The notes below the pieces were generated by a model. That model was not told the DNA's origin, ran no database searches, and saw nothing but the letters and a program-made list of their open reading frames with translations. Source: Periplaneta americana (taxonomy: Eukaryota > Arthropoda > Insecta > Blattodea > Blattidae). Taken from it: a DNA stretch of 64,000 bases. The position numbers and the translations under genes were made by a program. Shown here in pieces: positions 21,806-33,019 of the stretch; positions within the stretch are counted from its first letter, which is position 1, and the number at the start of each line of letters is the position of its first letter. Location: positions 93,284,606 to 93,348,605 of the forward strand of contig NC_091132.1 in NCBI RefSeq assembly GCF_040183065.1, given 5' to 3'.

Positions 21806-22002
21806 TTCAACAGTTATTTGTATATGATAAACAATTGTGGATTAAAAATATAAAAGTACTCAAGTTTAAGTTAAAGGGGTGGGTTCAAACCCGGTAACCC
21901 TCACCATGCATACGTCTCTGCCAATGTTCATCGAAAATAGTAATTAAAACAATATTAAGGAGCATTTTAATCATTTCAACTATTTGGAATGCGATATATC
22001 GT

Positions 22003-22530
22003 TTTACTATGAACATGACTTACAAAATAAACTACAAAAATTTCAATGTGTCTATGCGGAACCATGAAACAAGATCCAGGAAACAAAACAACAAAGAAAC
22101 TGAAATGAAATTATATAAAGTTATAATGGACACTTCAAAACTTTTATATGGGTGTGAAACATGGGTATTCAAAAGGCAACAAAATGGAAAGTTGATAGCG
22201 GAGATAGAATTTTTAAGATAACGAGTATGTAGTTGGATTTACTCCCAGAGATGAAATCAGTAATCTCACCATTTGCAATAAATCACAGATCTTAAAAATA
22301 AACGATCAAATAGAAGAAAAGAAAGCTAAATGGAAAGAACACGTTTCACGGATGAACAACTATAGACAAACTCAACAAGCAATGACATATAAACCCACAG
22401 GAAAGATAGAAGTTAGAAGTTATCAAAGATGGAAAGATTATATTTGCTCGACCGACCGAAGCGGACCTAGTTCAATCCTCGTAGCCAATGATGATTATAA
22501 TAGTGATAAACCATCAGTTGGCTGGTTGTT
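22003..22530 (+). pseudogene. LINE reverse transcriptase C-terminal relic
   Basis: LYKVIMDTSKLLYGCETWVFKR and AEIEFLR match the LINE block …LLYGxExWxLxK…AExxFLR. After a stop and frameshift, ICNKSQILKIND, KWKEHVSRM and SYQRWKDYI continue the same region. At least one frameshift and one stop are present. The polymerase core is not present upstream, so it is 5' truncated. Its tail differs from the LINE at 3-359. Confidence 0.7.
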
Positions 22531-22539
22531 TTATTGATT

Positions 22540-23438
22540 CACTAGTTAACTTAGCAATTTTATGCAATATCTTCATTACAGACTACACAAACGCTTATAT
22601 TACCAACATAAGAAAGATGACAGAGTAGGATACGAGGTATCGGATAACCTCATTTCCCTTAAAGCAGTGTTGTAACTGCATTCGTTGTCCCTAAAACTGC
22701 AGCAGTCTTGTGAAATGTTAATACAGAGATATTCTATTTTCTCATACTTCATAAGATATCTCCTTCCAGGTTACGACGTAATCAAGCGTATCTGCTCTAG
22801 GCTTCTGTGTATTCAGCCTTAGCGTATCCTTCCCTTTCATCGAAGGTTTTACGTTCAGTCATATTTTTTTATGTTGCACGCTTGGAATACGTAGTACGGA
22901 TGCGTAATGACTTGAAGATAAAAAATATAAAACAGTAAAATAAGCTGAAATGCCGAAGTTGTAAGAAACAGCTCAGAAGTTTGTGGAAAATACTCTTGAG
23001 TTTCGCTAAACATATTTAAGAGGAACATTTGAAGATAAATGTGTATTTTCCTCTTGCCGGAACTTCACGAGAGATAATGGCTTTGTTGACATGACAATGA
23101 TCATTTTTAAAGAGTAGTAGATTAGCCGTGTATATTTGTGAAACAATTTTATTTCATCAACAAAACACTTCTTTTTATTAGTTAGTGGACAATAAGAGAA
23201 GAAGAGACTTTGGTACAGACTGCAAAGCTTGGATTGTTCAATGCAAAAGTGATATTTGTGAATAATTTCAGTTTTTTTTTCCAATATTTTATAGCCTCTT
23301 ACACAGTTTTTTTCATCTATGACTTTTAACAAGGTGTTCAGTGTTTTATTTTTCTTGTAGATAAGAAAGATAGTCGTTTCTTTTAGTACTGTTAGTTTGT
23401 ACATAAGTTCTTATAAAACATTTCGGACTTGTTTTATT
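22540..23438. other. No feature seen
   Basis: Contains a 132-codon open frame on the minus strand (23006-23404), lysine-rich and low-complexity, which I do not recognise and do not call. Confidence 0.45.
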
Positions 23439-23446
23439 GTCGGGAC

Positions 23447-23832
23447 CAGAGGTCTGCATCGGACGTTTTCGCTCGAGCGCCAAGTAGTTCATAGCATAAT
23501 CCGATAGGTAGCGCACATGTATGATGAGTAAATCATGCGATAAATCCTCGAACAGTATAAGCCGAGCGTTAGACATTCGTTCTTGTTACAGTGATGAACT
23601 GTGTAGTAACATCATAGATGTTTATCATTTCAAAACTTTGCAGTGTTTAACTAACAACTATAAAACTTGCTTTAACATGGAATATAAATGTTGTAGGTAA
23701 ATGTTTTTTTTTTCCCCTCCACACAGGAGTGATTTTGTTTTTGCCACATCTGATAGATGTTATTGGATGTAAATGTAATTATTATAAACGGAGAACACAA
23801 TCACGATAATGCAAGAATTATATCAAGTTTTC

Positions 23833-23887
<55 letters not shown>

Positions 23888-24435
23888 CTCTAATAATTAG
23901 TTTATCAATCTTTGCGTCTGTAACAGTTGTGCAGCATGATTATTCGTTTTATTATATTTTCTGTGACGTTATCTCTGTACTAATATTGTTATTAATCTAC
24001 TGCTATATCAATAATATTTTGTAAAACGTTTCTACATTGTCGCACTATATAGACGGAACACTGTGTAGGGATCTATCCTATTATATATGTGGTAAATCAT
24101 AATTAAATAATTATTAATTAGCAATAATAACTGTATATCGAAGTTTTTCATACTATTTTATTTATAACTTCATGTTCCTGTTTTGGTACGTTCCATTAAC
24201 TGTTCCATTAAACGTTTGTCAAAAACGCAGAAAATAAAGCCTTATTTTTACCGTGTGAGCAAAACATATGTGTATCTTATCTGTCGCCTTCCATACAAGA
24301 TAAGACATGTCGGTGAGATGACCTTGTACTGTGCTTCTATTTATTACGAGCGTATCACGACCGATCGTATCTCACTCGAGGGTGCGACACTCGACCGAGT
24401 TCAAGCGAGCGATTTAACTCCAATGCAGCACTCTG
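23447..24435. mobile_element. Non-autonomous hAT element with perfect 8-bp TSD
   Basis: The ends cagaggtctgcatcgga (23447) and the inverted tccaatgcagcactctg (ending 24435) pair with few mismatches. They are flanked by gtcgggac on both sides (23439-23446, 24436-24443). CGCTC-rich sequence lies just inside both ends. The 989-bp interior is AT-rich with an AAT microsatellite (23834-23887), and no transposase motif was found. CAG ends plus an exact 8-bp duplication indicate hAT. Confidence 0.85.
23834..23887. repeat. (AAT)n microsatellite
   Basis: About 18 units inside the non-autonomous hAT. Confidence 0.95.
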
Positions 24436-24443
24436 GTCGGGAC

Positions 24444-24985
24444 CATCACACGATGGCTACATTAATACATGTCCCATATGCTTTAATTTTATTTGACTAA
24501 ACACAACTAGCCCATAATGTAAGAGTATATTTCTATGCAACAAATTCTTGGATAAAAAGATAGACTTTTTAAATGTTTAGTCTGGAAAGTTGTTCTTGAG
24601 TCACAAGATTGATTTAGATTACATCTGAAGTAGAAGTTTAATTTCTATGCATATCACCGTGCTGGACTAACAGCAAAGTGAGAGAAGATTCATCGTTAAA
24701 AACTACAAAATGTAGACTCCATTATTATATTAATTGTTTGTAATCTGTAAAGCAATTTTTTATTTAATTGTAGAAACGTGAAGTATAGCATAATGCATTG
24801 CTTAAAATTACTGTATTAGAGGACACCATAATATGGTATTATAATAATGTATTCAGCGATCATTTGCGTCCTTTATCAAATACATTCCTTAAGGCAAGGA
24901 TCGGATAAATGCAGCCATACAGCAGTATCGTTTCTAAATCTTTTTTCGTGCACCTTAGATGATTTTTTATTCCTTTTTTTCAGTG
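24444..24985. other. No feature seen
   Basis: AT-rich unique sequence between two hAT-type elements. Confidence 0.5.
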
Positions 24986-24993
24986 TTCTAGAA

Positions 24994-25858
24994 CATACCT
25001 GCTCAAACAGCGCTCAACGAGCGCGCGCGCTCCTTCGGTGTTGGAGAGCTGTGTTCACCGCTCGCCGAAAAGGAGAGGAAGGTACGTCAGAATGACATAG
25101 ACTTGCTATAGGTAGAGGAGAGGGAAACGACCACTCAGTTATCTAGTGGAGTGCAGTGTGTAGGCCTATTCTCAGTAACTGTTTCACGTTGCTTACGTAC
25201 TGCTACAGTACAGTATGGAGGAATCTAAAAGACGGAATATAACATTTAACATTTAACGATTTGCAACTCGAACTTATTGATCTTCAATGTGACCTAAGAA
25301 CTAAAGATCGTTTGAATAATACTACTAACCTGGTTGAGTTTTACAAGACTAAACATTAGCAATAATATCCACGACTACACAGGCTGGCTGTGAAAATGAT
25401 TGCTATGTTTGGCTCAACATATACTGTATTTGTGAGCAACTGTTTTCTATAATCAACTGTAATAAAGGCAGACATCGAACATCTGTAACTGATGTTTCAT
25501 TACGATCAGTAGGCTACTGATTCTTTCAGCTGCCAACAGCATAAAACCCCGTTTTTATGTACTGATAAATCAAAATATAACAAAATGAAAGTGCACATTT
25601 AAGTAACTATAGAATTTCTATTATTTCCATAAAATAAATATTTCTTTATTAATTAATAATAGTCCAAAATAGTATTGCAAACACTGAACGGGAATTCATT
25701 TCATAAACATTCTTACTAGTACTGTATTTCCTTTTGTGTATATTTTGTACGAGATCACTCCTTCTTCCAGTCCACCCTCATACAGAGCGCAGCTAATATC
25801 TGCATTCTGCTCATGAGCTGTGAGCCGGCTCGGAGAGCGCAAACCTTGTGCAGGCCTA
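24994..25858 (+). mobile_element. hAT deletion derivative
   Basis: The ends catacctgctcaa (24994) and ttgtgcaggccta (ending 25858) are inverted, with GCGCTC-rich subterminal sequence on both sides. The flanks ttctagaa (24986-24993) and ttttagaa (25859-25866) match 7 of 8. A hAT C-terminal relic lies inside; the N-terminus and catalytic core are missing. Confidence 0.7.
25217..25560 (+). pseudogene. hAT transposase C-terminal dimerisation region relic
   Basis: The frame gives FNDLQLELIDLQCDLRTKD, LVEFYKTK, YPRLHRLAVK and MIAMFGSTY. A frameshift leads to CEQLFSIINCNKGRHRTSV and TDVSLRS before a stop. This is the standard hAT C-terminal order (LQxELIxLQ … YPxL … FGSTYxCEQxFS … R…TDxxL). It differs in sequence from the relics at 12605 and 38263, so it is another lineage of the same group. 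Confidence 0.72.
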
Positions 25859-25866
25859 TTTTAGAA

Positions 25867-26348
25867 AATGGATTTCACCAGTAATGAACCAATGCATTCG
25901 CCAATTAATTTGTATACACATGTCAACTGGCAATTTAGAAATGCTGCAATGCTCCTACAAATGTATATGTACGTATTTTCGTATTATGATTTCTTACAAC
26001 CAGAAGACATTGAATATTCTACACAGAATATGTTTAACAGAGCGGATCTCTTTGATCGCAATTGTCATAATTTTCCTGTATTTTTCAGATGTTTATTTTG
26101 CAATTGGTCTTTCTAGGCCAACAGAGTTACAATATTAGACTAAATTAAACATTTATTAAAACTAATAATTATGTATAATTGAGTAGAAACATTTCGGATA
26201 ACACTGACTTCACAAATTGTCCTAATATCCTTTTCGGTAGATATATATTTCCGATGACTATTACACTCTTACTACGTCATACTAGTTTTGACCAATAAAA
26301 CGGTACGAAAGGACGTATTTCAACCAATCATGGCTGCTTATCGCACAA
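25867..26348. other. No feature seen
   Basis: AT-rich sequence; short open frames near 25.87 kb overlap the hAT edge by chance. Confidence 0.45.
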
Positions 26349-26431
26349 TTTTATCGCATCCCTAGCATTTGTTTAATTTTATCGCGTCCCTAGCATTTGT
26401 TTAATTTTATCGCGTCCCTAGCATTTGTTTC
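26349..26431. repeat. 3 x 28-bp tandem repeat
   Basis: The unit ttttatcgcgtccctagc… starts at 26349, 26377 and 26405; the third copy is near complete and the first has one difference (gca for gcg). Confidence 0.92.
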
Positions 26432-26623
26432 TTTGTTTGCCAACATTTGAAACTGCGCTGGTCTGAACGTCAAAAATATATATAAAATTACAAACCACTC
26501 CAGTCGATGCACAGCAGTTTCAAATATGACTCGCATTGGCATTCAAGAACAAGAATAAATAAAAATCACTGATCATACCTATGCATCTTCTGAAATCCGA
26601 TTTACAAATAAATGAAGAGCACC

Positions 26624-26937
26624 ATTCGGAAATCCTGAATAAGTTGAATACACCATGTAGGCCTAAATCAACGAGTTCCACTTCTATTATGCACACGTCC
26701 AATATAACATCAATTGAACAACCAACCACATTCAAATTTGAAAATTGTACATTCAATAATTATTCCTTTTAAAATTATTCATTCGGAAATTCTGAATAAG
26801 TTGAATACACCATGTAGGCCTAAATCAACGAGTTCCACTTCTATTACGCACACGTCCAATATAACATCAATTGAACCACCAACCACATTCAAATTTGAAA
26901 ATTGTACATTCAATAATTATTCCTTTTGAAATTATTC
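26624..26937. repeat. 2 x 157-bp tandem duplication
   Basis: Units 26624-26780 and 26781-26937 differ at only a few positions by eye (e.g. atcctg/attctg, tatg/tacg, gaacaa/gaacca). 157 is not a multiple of three, and the two nearly identical open peptides come from different frames, so coding is unlikely. Confidence 0.93.
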
Positions 26938-27473
26938 AGGTTTATTTTTTATGTCATCGTCGTTAATTAAAACTTTTCTAACACTTGTGTATATTAGTTA
27001 GGTTATGTTATAGCTTCTGCTCTGAGAGGATAAAAAGAACTTCTGCTATATGATATTATGGATAGTCACGTATCAGAGATTGTTTAATATTAAGATTTAT
27101 TGAATAGTAATAATTACAGTGTCTGTATAAAGACACTACTGCCATCTAGCATGCATCTAGCGTAATATTTGTAATGTTGAGATGGTACAATAATACATTT
27201 GAAGACAGTTGTATTTTCGTAAGTCAATTAATATTTTATTGTATTGGAGTACTTCGTTACTTCTAATCTTTATATACTTTCTTCTAATCGTGTAATAGTC
27301 AATTAAATCCCACTCGAGTTTTGATTTTCTCTAGATAAATCAAAACGTCTAGTGAGATTACTGTTGATAAAATTATACAATAAATGTTCTTAAATATCGT
27401 CATAATTTACTGAAGTTCAGCGATTCAACTTTTTCAATGCAGTTAGACAATAATTATCATTATTATTAATCAT
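26938..27473. other. No feature seen
   Basis: AT-rich unique sequence. Confidence 0.5.
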
Positions 27474-28090
27474 AATGCTCATTGTTTATGCGGATGACGT
27501 CTCTATGTTACGAGAAAATTAACAAACTAATAGGAAAAACACTGGAATTTTACTTGCAGCAAGTAAAGAGATAGGTTTGAAAGTAAATTCCGAAAAGAAA
27601 GAATATATGATTATGTCTCGAGAACAGAATATTGTACGAAATGGAAGTACAAAAATTGAAGATTTATACTTTGAAGAGGTGGAAACATTCAAATATCTAG
27701 GAGCATGAGTAGCAAATATTAATGAGGGAGGGAATTAAACGCAAAATAAATATGGAATATGTGTTATTATTCGGTTGAGAAGCTTCTATCATCCAGTCTG
27801 TTCTCAAAAATTCAGTCAGAATTTCTAAAACAATTATATTACCGAGTCTTCTGTGTGGTTGTGAAACTTGGACTCTCACTTTGAGAGAGGAACAGCTGTT
27901 AAGGAGTTTTGAGAATAAGGTGCTTAAGAAAATATTTGGAGTAAGAGGGATGAAATTACAGGAAAATGGAGAAAGTTACATAACGCATGCATTTTATTCT
28001 TCACCTGACAAAATTAGGAATATTAAATCCAGATGTTTCAGATGGGCAGGGTATGTAGCACGTATGGACAAATCCAGAAATGCATAGGCC
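27474..28090 (+). pseudogene. LINE-X reverse transcriptase fragment including YADD
   Basis: MLIVYADDVSMLREN carries the YADD active-site motif. It is followed by GILLAASKEIGLKVNSEKK, then FEEVETFKYLGA and a stop. After frameshifts come CYYSVEKLLSSSLF-type sequence, LLCGCETWTLTLREEQLL, FENKVLKKIFGVRG, NIKSRCFRWAGYVARM and DKSRNA. The order matches the better-preserved C-termini at 32165-32640 and 61085-61710 (same family, recalled from cockroach genomes). Here the GRPRRRWEDN tail is cut off where a TTAA-flanked MITE begins, 10 bp further on. Confidence 0.82.
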
Positions 28091-28103
28091 TATAGAGTGT
28101 TAA

Positions 28104-28488
28104 GGTCCATTCACAATGAAAATTAAACATAACCGTACCATAAACACAGAAGTTTGCGCCCAGGCTACCAAATGGTATCATTCACAATGATTCACATAAG
28201 CATTGACATAAACATTACCGTAAGACGTTAACATGAAAGTTTGCAAACTTCAAACTTACATGATTATGCTTACGTGATATGCAAACAGAACACAATCGTG
28301 GAGCGCTGACGTATACGACAGAATATGAGGAAATGGCGTCGTTGTTATGTTTCCATGGTTACCAAGTATGTTTGCAGTTATGTTTATTTTCCCATCGTGA
28401 ATGATGGTATGACTTCTTGATTTTACTGTAACATTTATATTCCTAAGTTAACCCTTACGTTACGTTTAATTTTCATTGTGAATGAGCC
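28104..28488. mobile_element. 385-bp MITE flanked by TTAA
   Basis: TIRs of 25 bp: ggtccattcacaatgaaa… (28104) against the inverted …tttcattgtgaatgagcc (ending 28488), two mismatches. TTAA lies on both sides (28100-28103, 28489-28492). There is no open frame. TTAA duplication suggests piggyBac-type mobilisation, but the ends lack piggyBac's CCC. Harbinger/ISL2EU ends with cattcacaat are also known to me, in which case the true duplication is shorter. Confidence 0.8.
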
Positions 28489-28500
28489 TTAACTTTTAAC

Positions 28501-29085
28501 TTTAGAACTGATTACCAAATAAGTTCTCAAAAGCGTGTGCATTCCGTTGAATCGGTTTAAAATATAACTTTCAAATTTAGAAGTGATTATTGCCGAAGGA
28601 GTCCTCAAAAGCGCTAGAGCAAAACCAACCTACTCCATTGAAGTAGATTGAACTCCTAGTTAGAAACGATGCGGTCTGTACGAATTATAAACTCAGAATA
28701 AACGTGTCTTTAGAGTAGGCTTTCACAACGATATGCAGTAAACAGTGATGTGTCATTCGCGGACAAACGAACGCTTTTGAACGACTCTCTCCTTTGAGCT
28801 GATGACGAACTAGCTCTCTTACTGAGAGCTGGTCGTTCGAGAGGTACTTCCAGTTTCTTCCGCTCGCGACTCGCAAACAGCACACAGGTCTATCACAACT
28901 CCCGCTCTCGAGTGACCAATGGCATCTGTAGTTCATTACAAGCTTATAGAAGGACAGAGCAGGAATGACATTCTAAAGACCATGCAATATGCCGATAGCG
29001 GACGAATGTGAAACCGGTATAATGCGACTTTCGATCAGTAGATATTGGGCAAAACATGCGTATTCTACGTGTATATGTATGTATG
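28501..29085. other. No firm feature
   Basis: Contains GC-richer sequence at 28750-28930 with ctctcgag/ctcgcgac motifs reminiscent of hAT ends, but no pair could be fixed. Confidence 0.4.
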
Positions 29086-29087
29086 TA

Positions 29088-30416
29088 CAGGGACATCACT
29101 TTATTTTTACTTCAATTTTTATTGTACCTGAGTTTTTAATGTACTTCACTCCCACCCCCTCTACTAATGAAGTTCAACCGTCCTCCACACAGATCGAAGA
29201 CCGCATATACAGTTGTAGTAGCCTTACGGTCATGGTAAACAGTACGTTCCAAAAATATGTTCGCGTTTTCCAGTGACGAAAGAACTTTCAATATTGCATC
29301 ATTTTCCATTTGCCTGCGTCGCATCCCGGTTTCCCCCACCTGCTTCTATTCGCCTCTCTGCAAATGCTAGTGGCTGGGCTGTCTTAGCTCTTTTCTGAGA
29401 ACATTAATTTCTGTTAGGAATTGGACGTCTATGTAATATTATATAACTGTTTAAAATAACTTAAATAGAAGGGCCTCGTTAAGTAATTAACTGTCATGTG
29501 ATTTCCTCCCTTTCTACGACGCTGCGACGTAACCACTTGGACGGACAGTAGATAGCATGTCTGAGTAATTTTCTCTCTTCGGATCGGGCAGAAGTGAAGA
29601 TTGAATTTACAGTACGTAAGGTCTCTTTTATAGAGTAGGTACAGAATTATTTCAACATGAGTTACTAATACGAAGTACGAACCTGATAATTGGAATTACG
29701 TACAATAGTCTATAGTGCGATAATATGCAAAAAGAACTGAAGTCTGTATCGAAATGAACGGCCACCATTTTCAAAAATGTGTTGAAATATCCATATTATG
29801 ATTATTTTTCAATTTAACTTCATTCTCTATATTGTACGGTAATGTGTTGTATACTATACACTGCATAATGCATACGTCCGCATGGAAAGCTCAGTTCGTG
29901 AGTAAAAACACTTATTGTTAATACTGTACTGTATTCTGATTAAACAGAAACCTAATTAAAATTATCAAGCTCAAAATCGCGATATTTCCTACTTTACGTA
30001 AATGGATGAACTACAGAGTGTAACAAAAGATTCTGGTAGAGTGAAAATTTTAGTTTTTTTTTTTTTTTTTGATGGTAAGTATCACATTTTCAGCCAAATT
30101 ATTAATAAAGGATTGCATCACACCACAATCAAGTATTACCAACTCCTACACCATAAAATTTGGTCATGGTTCCTGAAAAAATGGAAACTAAACAAGAGAA
30201 TAATTTTACCATACCGTTACAGAAACTTTCGTTACACTCTGTACTTTTCTTCCCTCCTATACATAGTAAAGTGATTTGTTTGTATATAACGCCAGTATCA
30301 TCGAACTCCAGTCGTGGAAGGGGGTAGCAAACGGTGTTTCCGGTTCTTAATCGTTGATCCAAATGTATAGCCAGGGTAATTTTAGAAATATTAGTAAAAA
30401 TAAAATGATGTCCCTG
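29088..30416. mobile_element. TA-flanked TIR element G, copy 1
   Basis: The ends cagggacatcactttat (29088) and inverted ataaaatgatgtccctg (ending 30416) are flanked by TA (29086-29087, 30417-30418). Copy 2 at 34349-36262 shares both ends and most of the interior (e.g. tagtctatagtgcgataatatgca, tagcaaacggtgttt). No transposase motif was found, so it is probably non-autonomous and, from the TA target, Tc1/mariner-related. It contains a nested MITE at 30014-30241 that copy 2 lacks. Confidence 0.88.
30014..30241. mobile_element. 228-bp MITE nested in element G copy 1
   Basis: The ends cagagtgtaacaaaag (30014) and inverted ctttcgttacactctg (ending 30241) are flanked by TA on both sides. In copy 2 the site reads gaactacttttc with a single TA (36095 region), an exact empty site. 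No coding capacity; it includes a T16 run. Confidence 0.92.
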
Positions 30417-30418
30417 TA

Positions 30419-31185
30419 TATATTTACACTGCAAGTGGGGAAGCACCCAGTGCCAGTGGTATACACAATATAAACAATACACAATAAAATTACAATACAC
30501 AATACAATAAGCATACATAATACAATTTAACACAATAATTACAATTACTAATAAAACATAAAATACCTAATTTTACAATACAACCTATATATGTATAGGC
30601 CCTACATAAGTTTCAATAGTCTTTCACTTTACTCTCATCTCACTCACTGTAGTGGCACTATGACGCATTTCACTGACACTATAGAACACATTTCATTGAC
30701 GCTATAAATTATCACTGATTGGAACTATTCACTGCACTGTAAAACCATAACTTCACTGACTCACCTTGCTTCACTGATACAACAGTTCAAATAAGATAAA
30801 TAATTACACCCTTATGCATACTTATAAACAGAACTACATTTAAGCTAAACATTTCTAGTCTAAGGCCCTCTTACAAGCTATTTTTAAATAATTTACAATT
30901 CAAACTAAGGGAGTAACTCATCAGGCTAAATAAATACATGTCACCTTAAAAAATTAAATGTTAATTTTCGCCTTAATTTTAATTTGCACTTTATACACAA
31001 CTTTTTAAGTTATTCTTGAATCTCCTTAAGGAAGGACAGCCCTGAAAGACCGCTGCAGGCAGGTCATTCCAATTATTTATAGTTCTATATAACGTTTATG
31101 TTGCAGGATTTTTAATTTCAGCACTTTCTTTTTAACTTCATACGATTTTACCTGTCATCCTTCTGATTCTTAATACCATTAGACT
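30419..31185. other. No feature seen
   Basis: AT-rich with loose acaataca/ttcactg repeats at 30.46-30.78 kb; no element ends. Confidence 0.45.
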
Positions 31186-31196
31186 ATTATTGAAAC

Positions 31197-31433
31197 GTCG
31201 ACCTGGTTGGCAAGTTGGTATAGCGCTGGTCTTCTATGCCCAAGGTTGCGGGTTCGATCTCGGGCCAGGTCGATGGCATTTAAGTGTGCTTAAATGCGAT
31301 AGGCTCATGTCAGTAGATTTACTGGCATGTAAAAGAACTCCTGCGGGACAAAATTCCGGCACATCCGGCGACGCTGATATAACCTCTGCAGTTGCGAGCG
31401 TCGTTAAACAAAACATAACATTTTAAACATAAC
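31197..31433 (+). mobile_element. SINE-D with 11-bp target duplication
   Basis: The tRNA-like head has gttggcaagttggtatagcgc (D-arm) and gcgggttcgatctcgg (B box), followed by gccaggtcgatggcattt, tgcgggacaaaattccggc and ttgcgagcgtcgttaaac. It is 237 bp, the same length as the copy at 43283. Duplication attattgaaac at 31186-31196 and 31434-31444. Confidence 0.93.
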
Positions 31434-31444
31434 ATTATTGAAAC

Positions 31445-31885
31445 AGTATCGACATATTGTTCAGCTCGCTCAACCAGTTCTTGAACGAATTTTGAATATG
31501 TAATATTTCCGCTGTCCCAACTTCATACTGAATTGTTGTTTGACTTCAAGGAAAGATCTTGTGACGCAGTGAGAAAGCACAATAAACTCACATTTTTCAA
31601 TTGAATCGCAATTACACCGTGTAAATCGCAGTATGATGTGTCGTATCTGGTTTAAGGATTACTGGGTTACGGTTAACACTAATAGATACAAGAAGATATT
31701 CACAGAATTTATAGAGCACCTTGATGATATACTACAACAAAAGCAAAAATATTTTGAGCAAGATATGGCGACCTGACATATATTCAAAGAATCAATGGAA
31801 ACAATTCCCGGTTATTTTGATAACTGAATCACCTCAGCTGGTCAGTGGCTTCCACGTTCGTCCGGTCATACAAGGTTTGATTTTA
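31445..31885. other. No feature seen
   Basis: Unique sequence between two SINEs. Confidence 0.45.
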
Positions 31886-31889
31886 TCTT

Positions 31890-32145
31890 TCTTTTATTGG
31901 TTATTTAATGACGCTGTATCAACTAATCGGTTATTTAGCGTCAAAAGGATTGGCAATAGCGAGATGGTATTTGGCGAGATGAGGCCAAGGATTAATCATA
32001 GATTACCTGACATTCATCTTACAGTTAGCAAAATCTAAAAAAAACCTAACCAGGTAATCGAATCCACGCCTGAGCGCAACCAAGGATCGGAAGGCAAGCG
32101 CCTCAGTCGACTGGCCTACGCCTGTGGCTGGCTTAATCTTGTGGA
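31890..32145 (-). repeat. SINE-E copy, minus strand
   Basis: The body shares with 63549-63775 the blocks gttatttaatgacgctgtatcaact, ttatttagcgtc, agcgagatggta, gcgagatgaggc and the aggtaatcg junction. The tRNA-like head (minus strand) reads agtcgactgaggcgcttgcc and gtggattcgat; the B box is degraded. No clear target duplication. Confidence 0.78.
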
Positions 32146-32164
32146 GTCGTCTTAAAGGCACTTA

Positions 32165-32640
32165 CTTACTTACTGCTTTTAAGGAACCCGGAGATTCACA
32201 TAAGCCGGCCATTGGTCCCTATCCTGAGCAAGATTAATCCATTCTTTATCATCATATCCCACCTCCCTCAAATACGTTTTAATATTATCTTCCCATCTAC
32301 GTCTCGGCCTCCCTAAAGGTCTTTTTCCCTCCGGCCTCCCAACTAACACTCTATATGCATTTCTGGATTCGCCCATACGTGCTACATGTCCTACCCATCT
32401 CAAACGTATGGATTTAATGTTCCTAATTATGTCAGGTGAAGAATACAATGCGTGTAGTTCTCTGTTGTGTAACTTTCTCCATTCTCCTGTAACTTCATCC
32501 CTCTTAGCCCCAAATATTTTCCTTAGCACCTTATTCTCAAACACCCTTAACCTATGTTCGTCTGTCAAAGTGAGAGTACAAGTTTCACAACAATAAAGAA
32601 CAACCGGTAATATAACTGTTGTCAAATTAAAAATAAAGTG
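32165..32640 (-). pseudogene. LINE-X reverse transcriptase C-terminus
   Basis: Open on the minus strand from TVILPVVLYCCETCTLTLTD through FENKVLRKIFGAKRDEV, YSSPDIIRNIKS, RWVGHVARMGESRNAY, GRPRRRWEDN and DQWPAYVNLRVP to the stop. The N-terminal 40 residues of the longer open frame (above about 32640) do not match and are flank. It is 5' truncated. Its 3' end reads gcttttaaggaacccgg with an (AAGT)-type tail, as at 61085. The frame is intact over about 150 codons, so it is relatively young. Confidence 0.88.
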
Positions 32641-32759
32641 GTACTCAAAATAAAGGTTTTGATTAGAGAAATATAATAACAAGTTTCTACGACGCTCCGT
32701 TCTCTCAAAACTGCGTGTATAACGATACAACAGCTGTAGTCGTGACGTCACAACTCCAG

Positions 32760-32998
32760 GTAGTTCACAGCGATTTTTCCTTAGAGCTCACTTTATAGCG
32801 TTTCGTACAGTGAAGCAACTAGTGCAGAGTTGTCAGACAGAGACTAAACGGAGCGGATCCCTCCACTAGACTCGTTGCATGCTCCGGTGTTTCCACAGAC
32901 ATGAGCAAGTTCACGCTCCGATGTAACTCCACAACCGGTTTTGGAGCTTACAACTCTGACACTACTGAACTAGTGTCTTATTATTTTATAATATAAGT
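32760..32998 (+). other. Flank or 5' region of THAP relic
   Basis: Less AT-rich than its surroundings; may be the 5' part of the element carrying the THAP fragment. No termini found. Confidence 0.3.
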
Positions 32999-33019
32999 TT
33001 GTGTACTATTCTATCGGAA

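Noticed and set aside
21871-21900. B-box-like gggttcaaacccggt
   Set aside because: No A box at proper spacing and no second copy; not called as a SINE.
23006-23404. 132-codon open frame on the minus strand
   Set aside because: Lysine-rich, AT-driven composition and no motif; expected by chance in AT-rich DNA of this length.
26581-26929. Two nearly identical 63-71-codon open frames
   Set aside because: They come from the 157-bp tandem duplication in different frames; no evidence of coding.
32640-32751. N-terminal extension of the LINE-X open frame
   Set aside because: Residues before TVILPVVLY do not match the family in other copies; it is flanking sequence that happens to be open.
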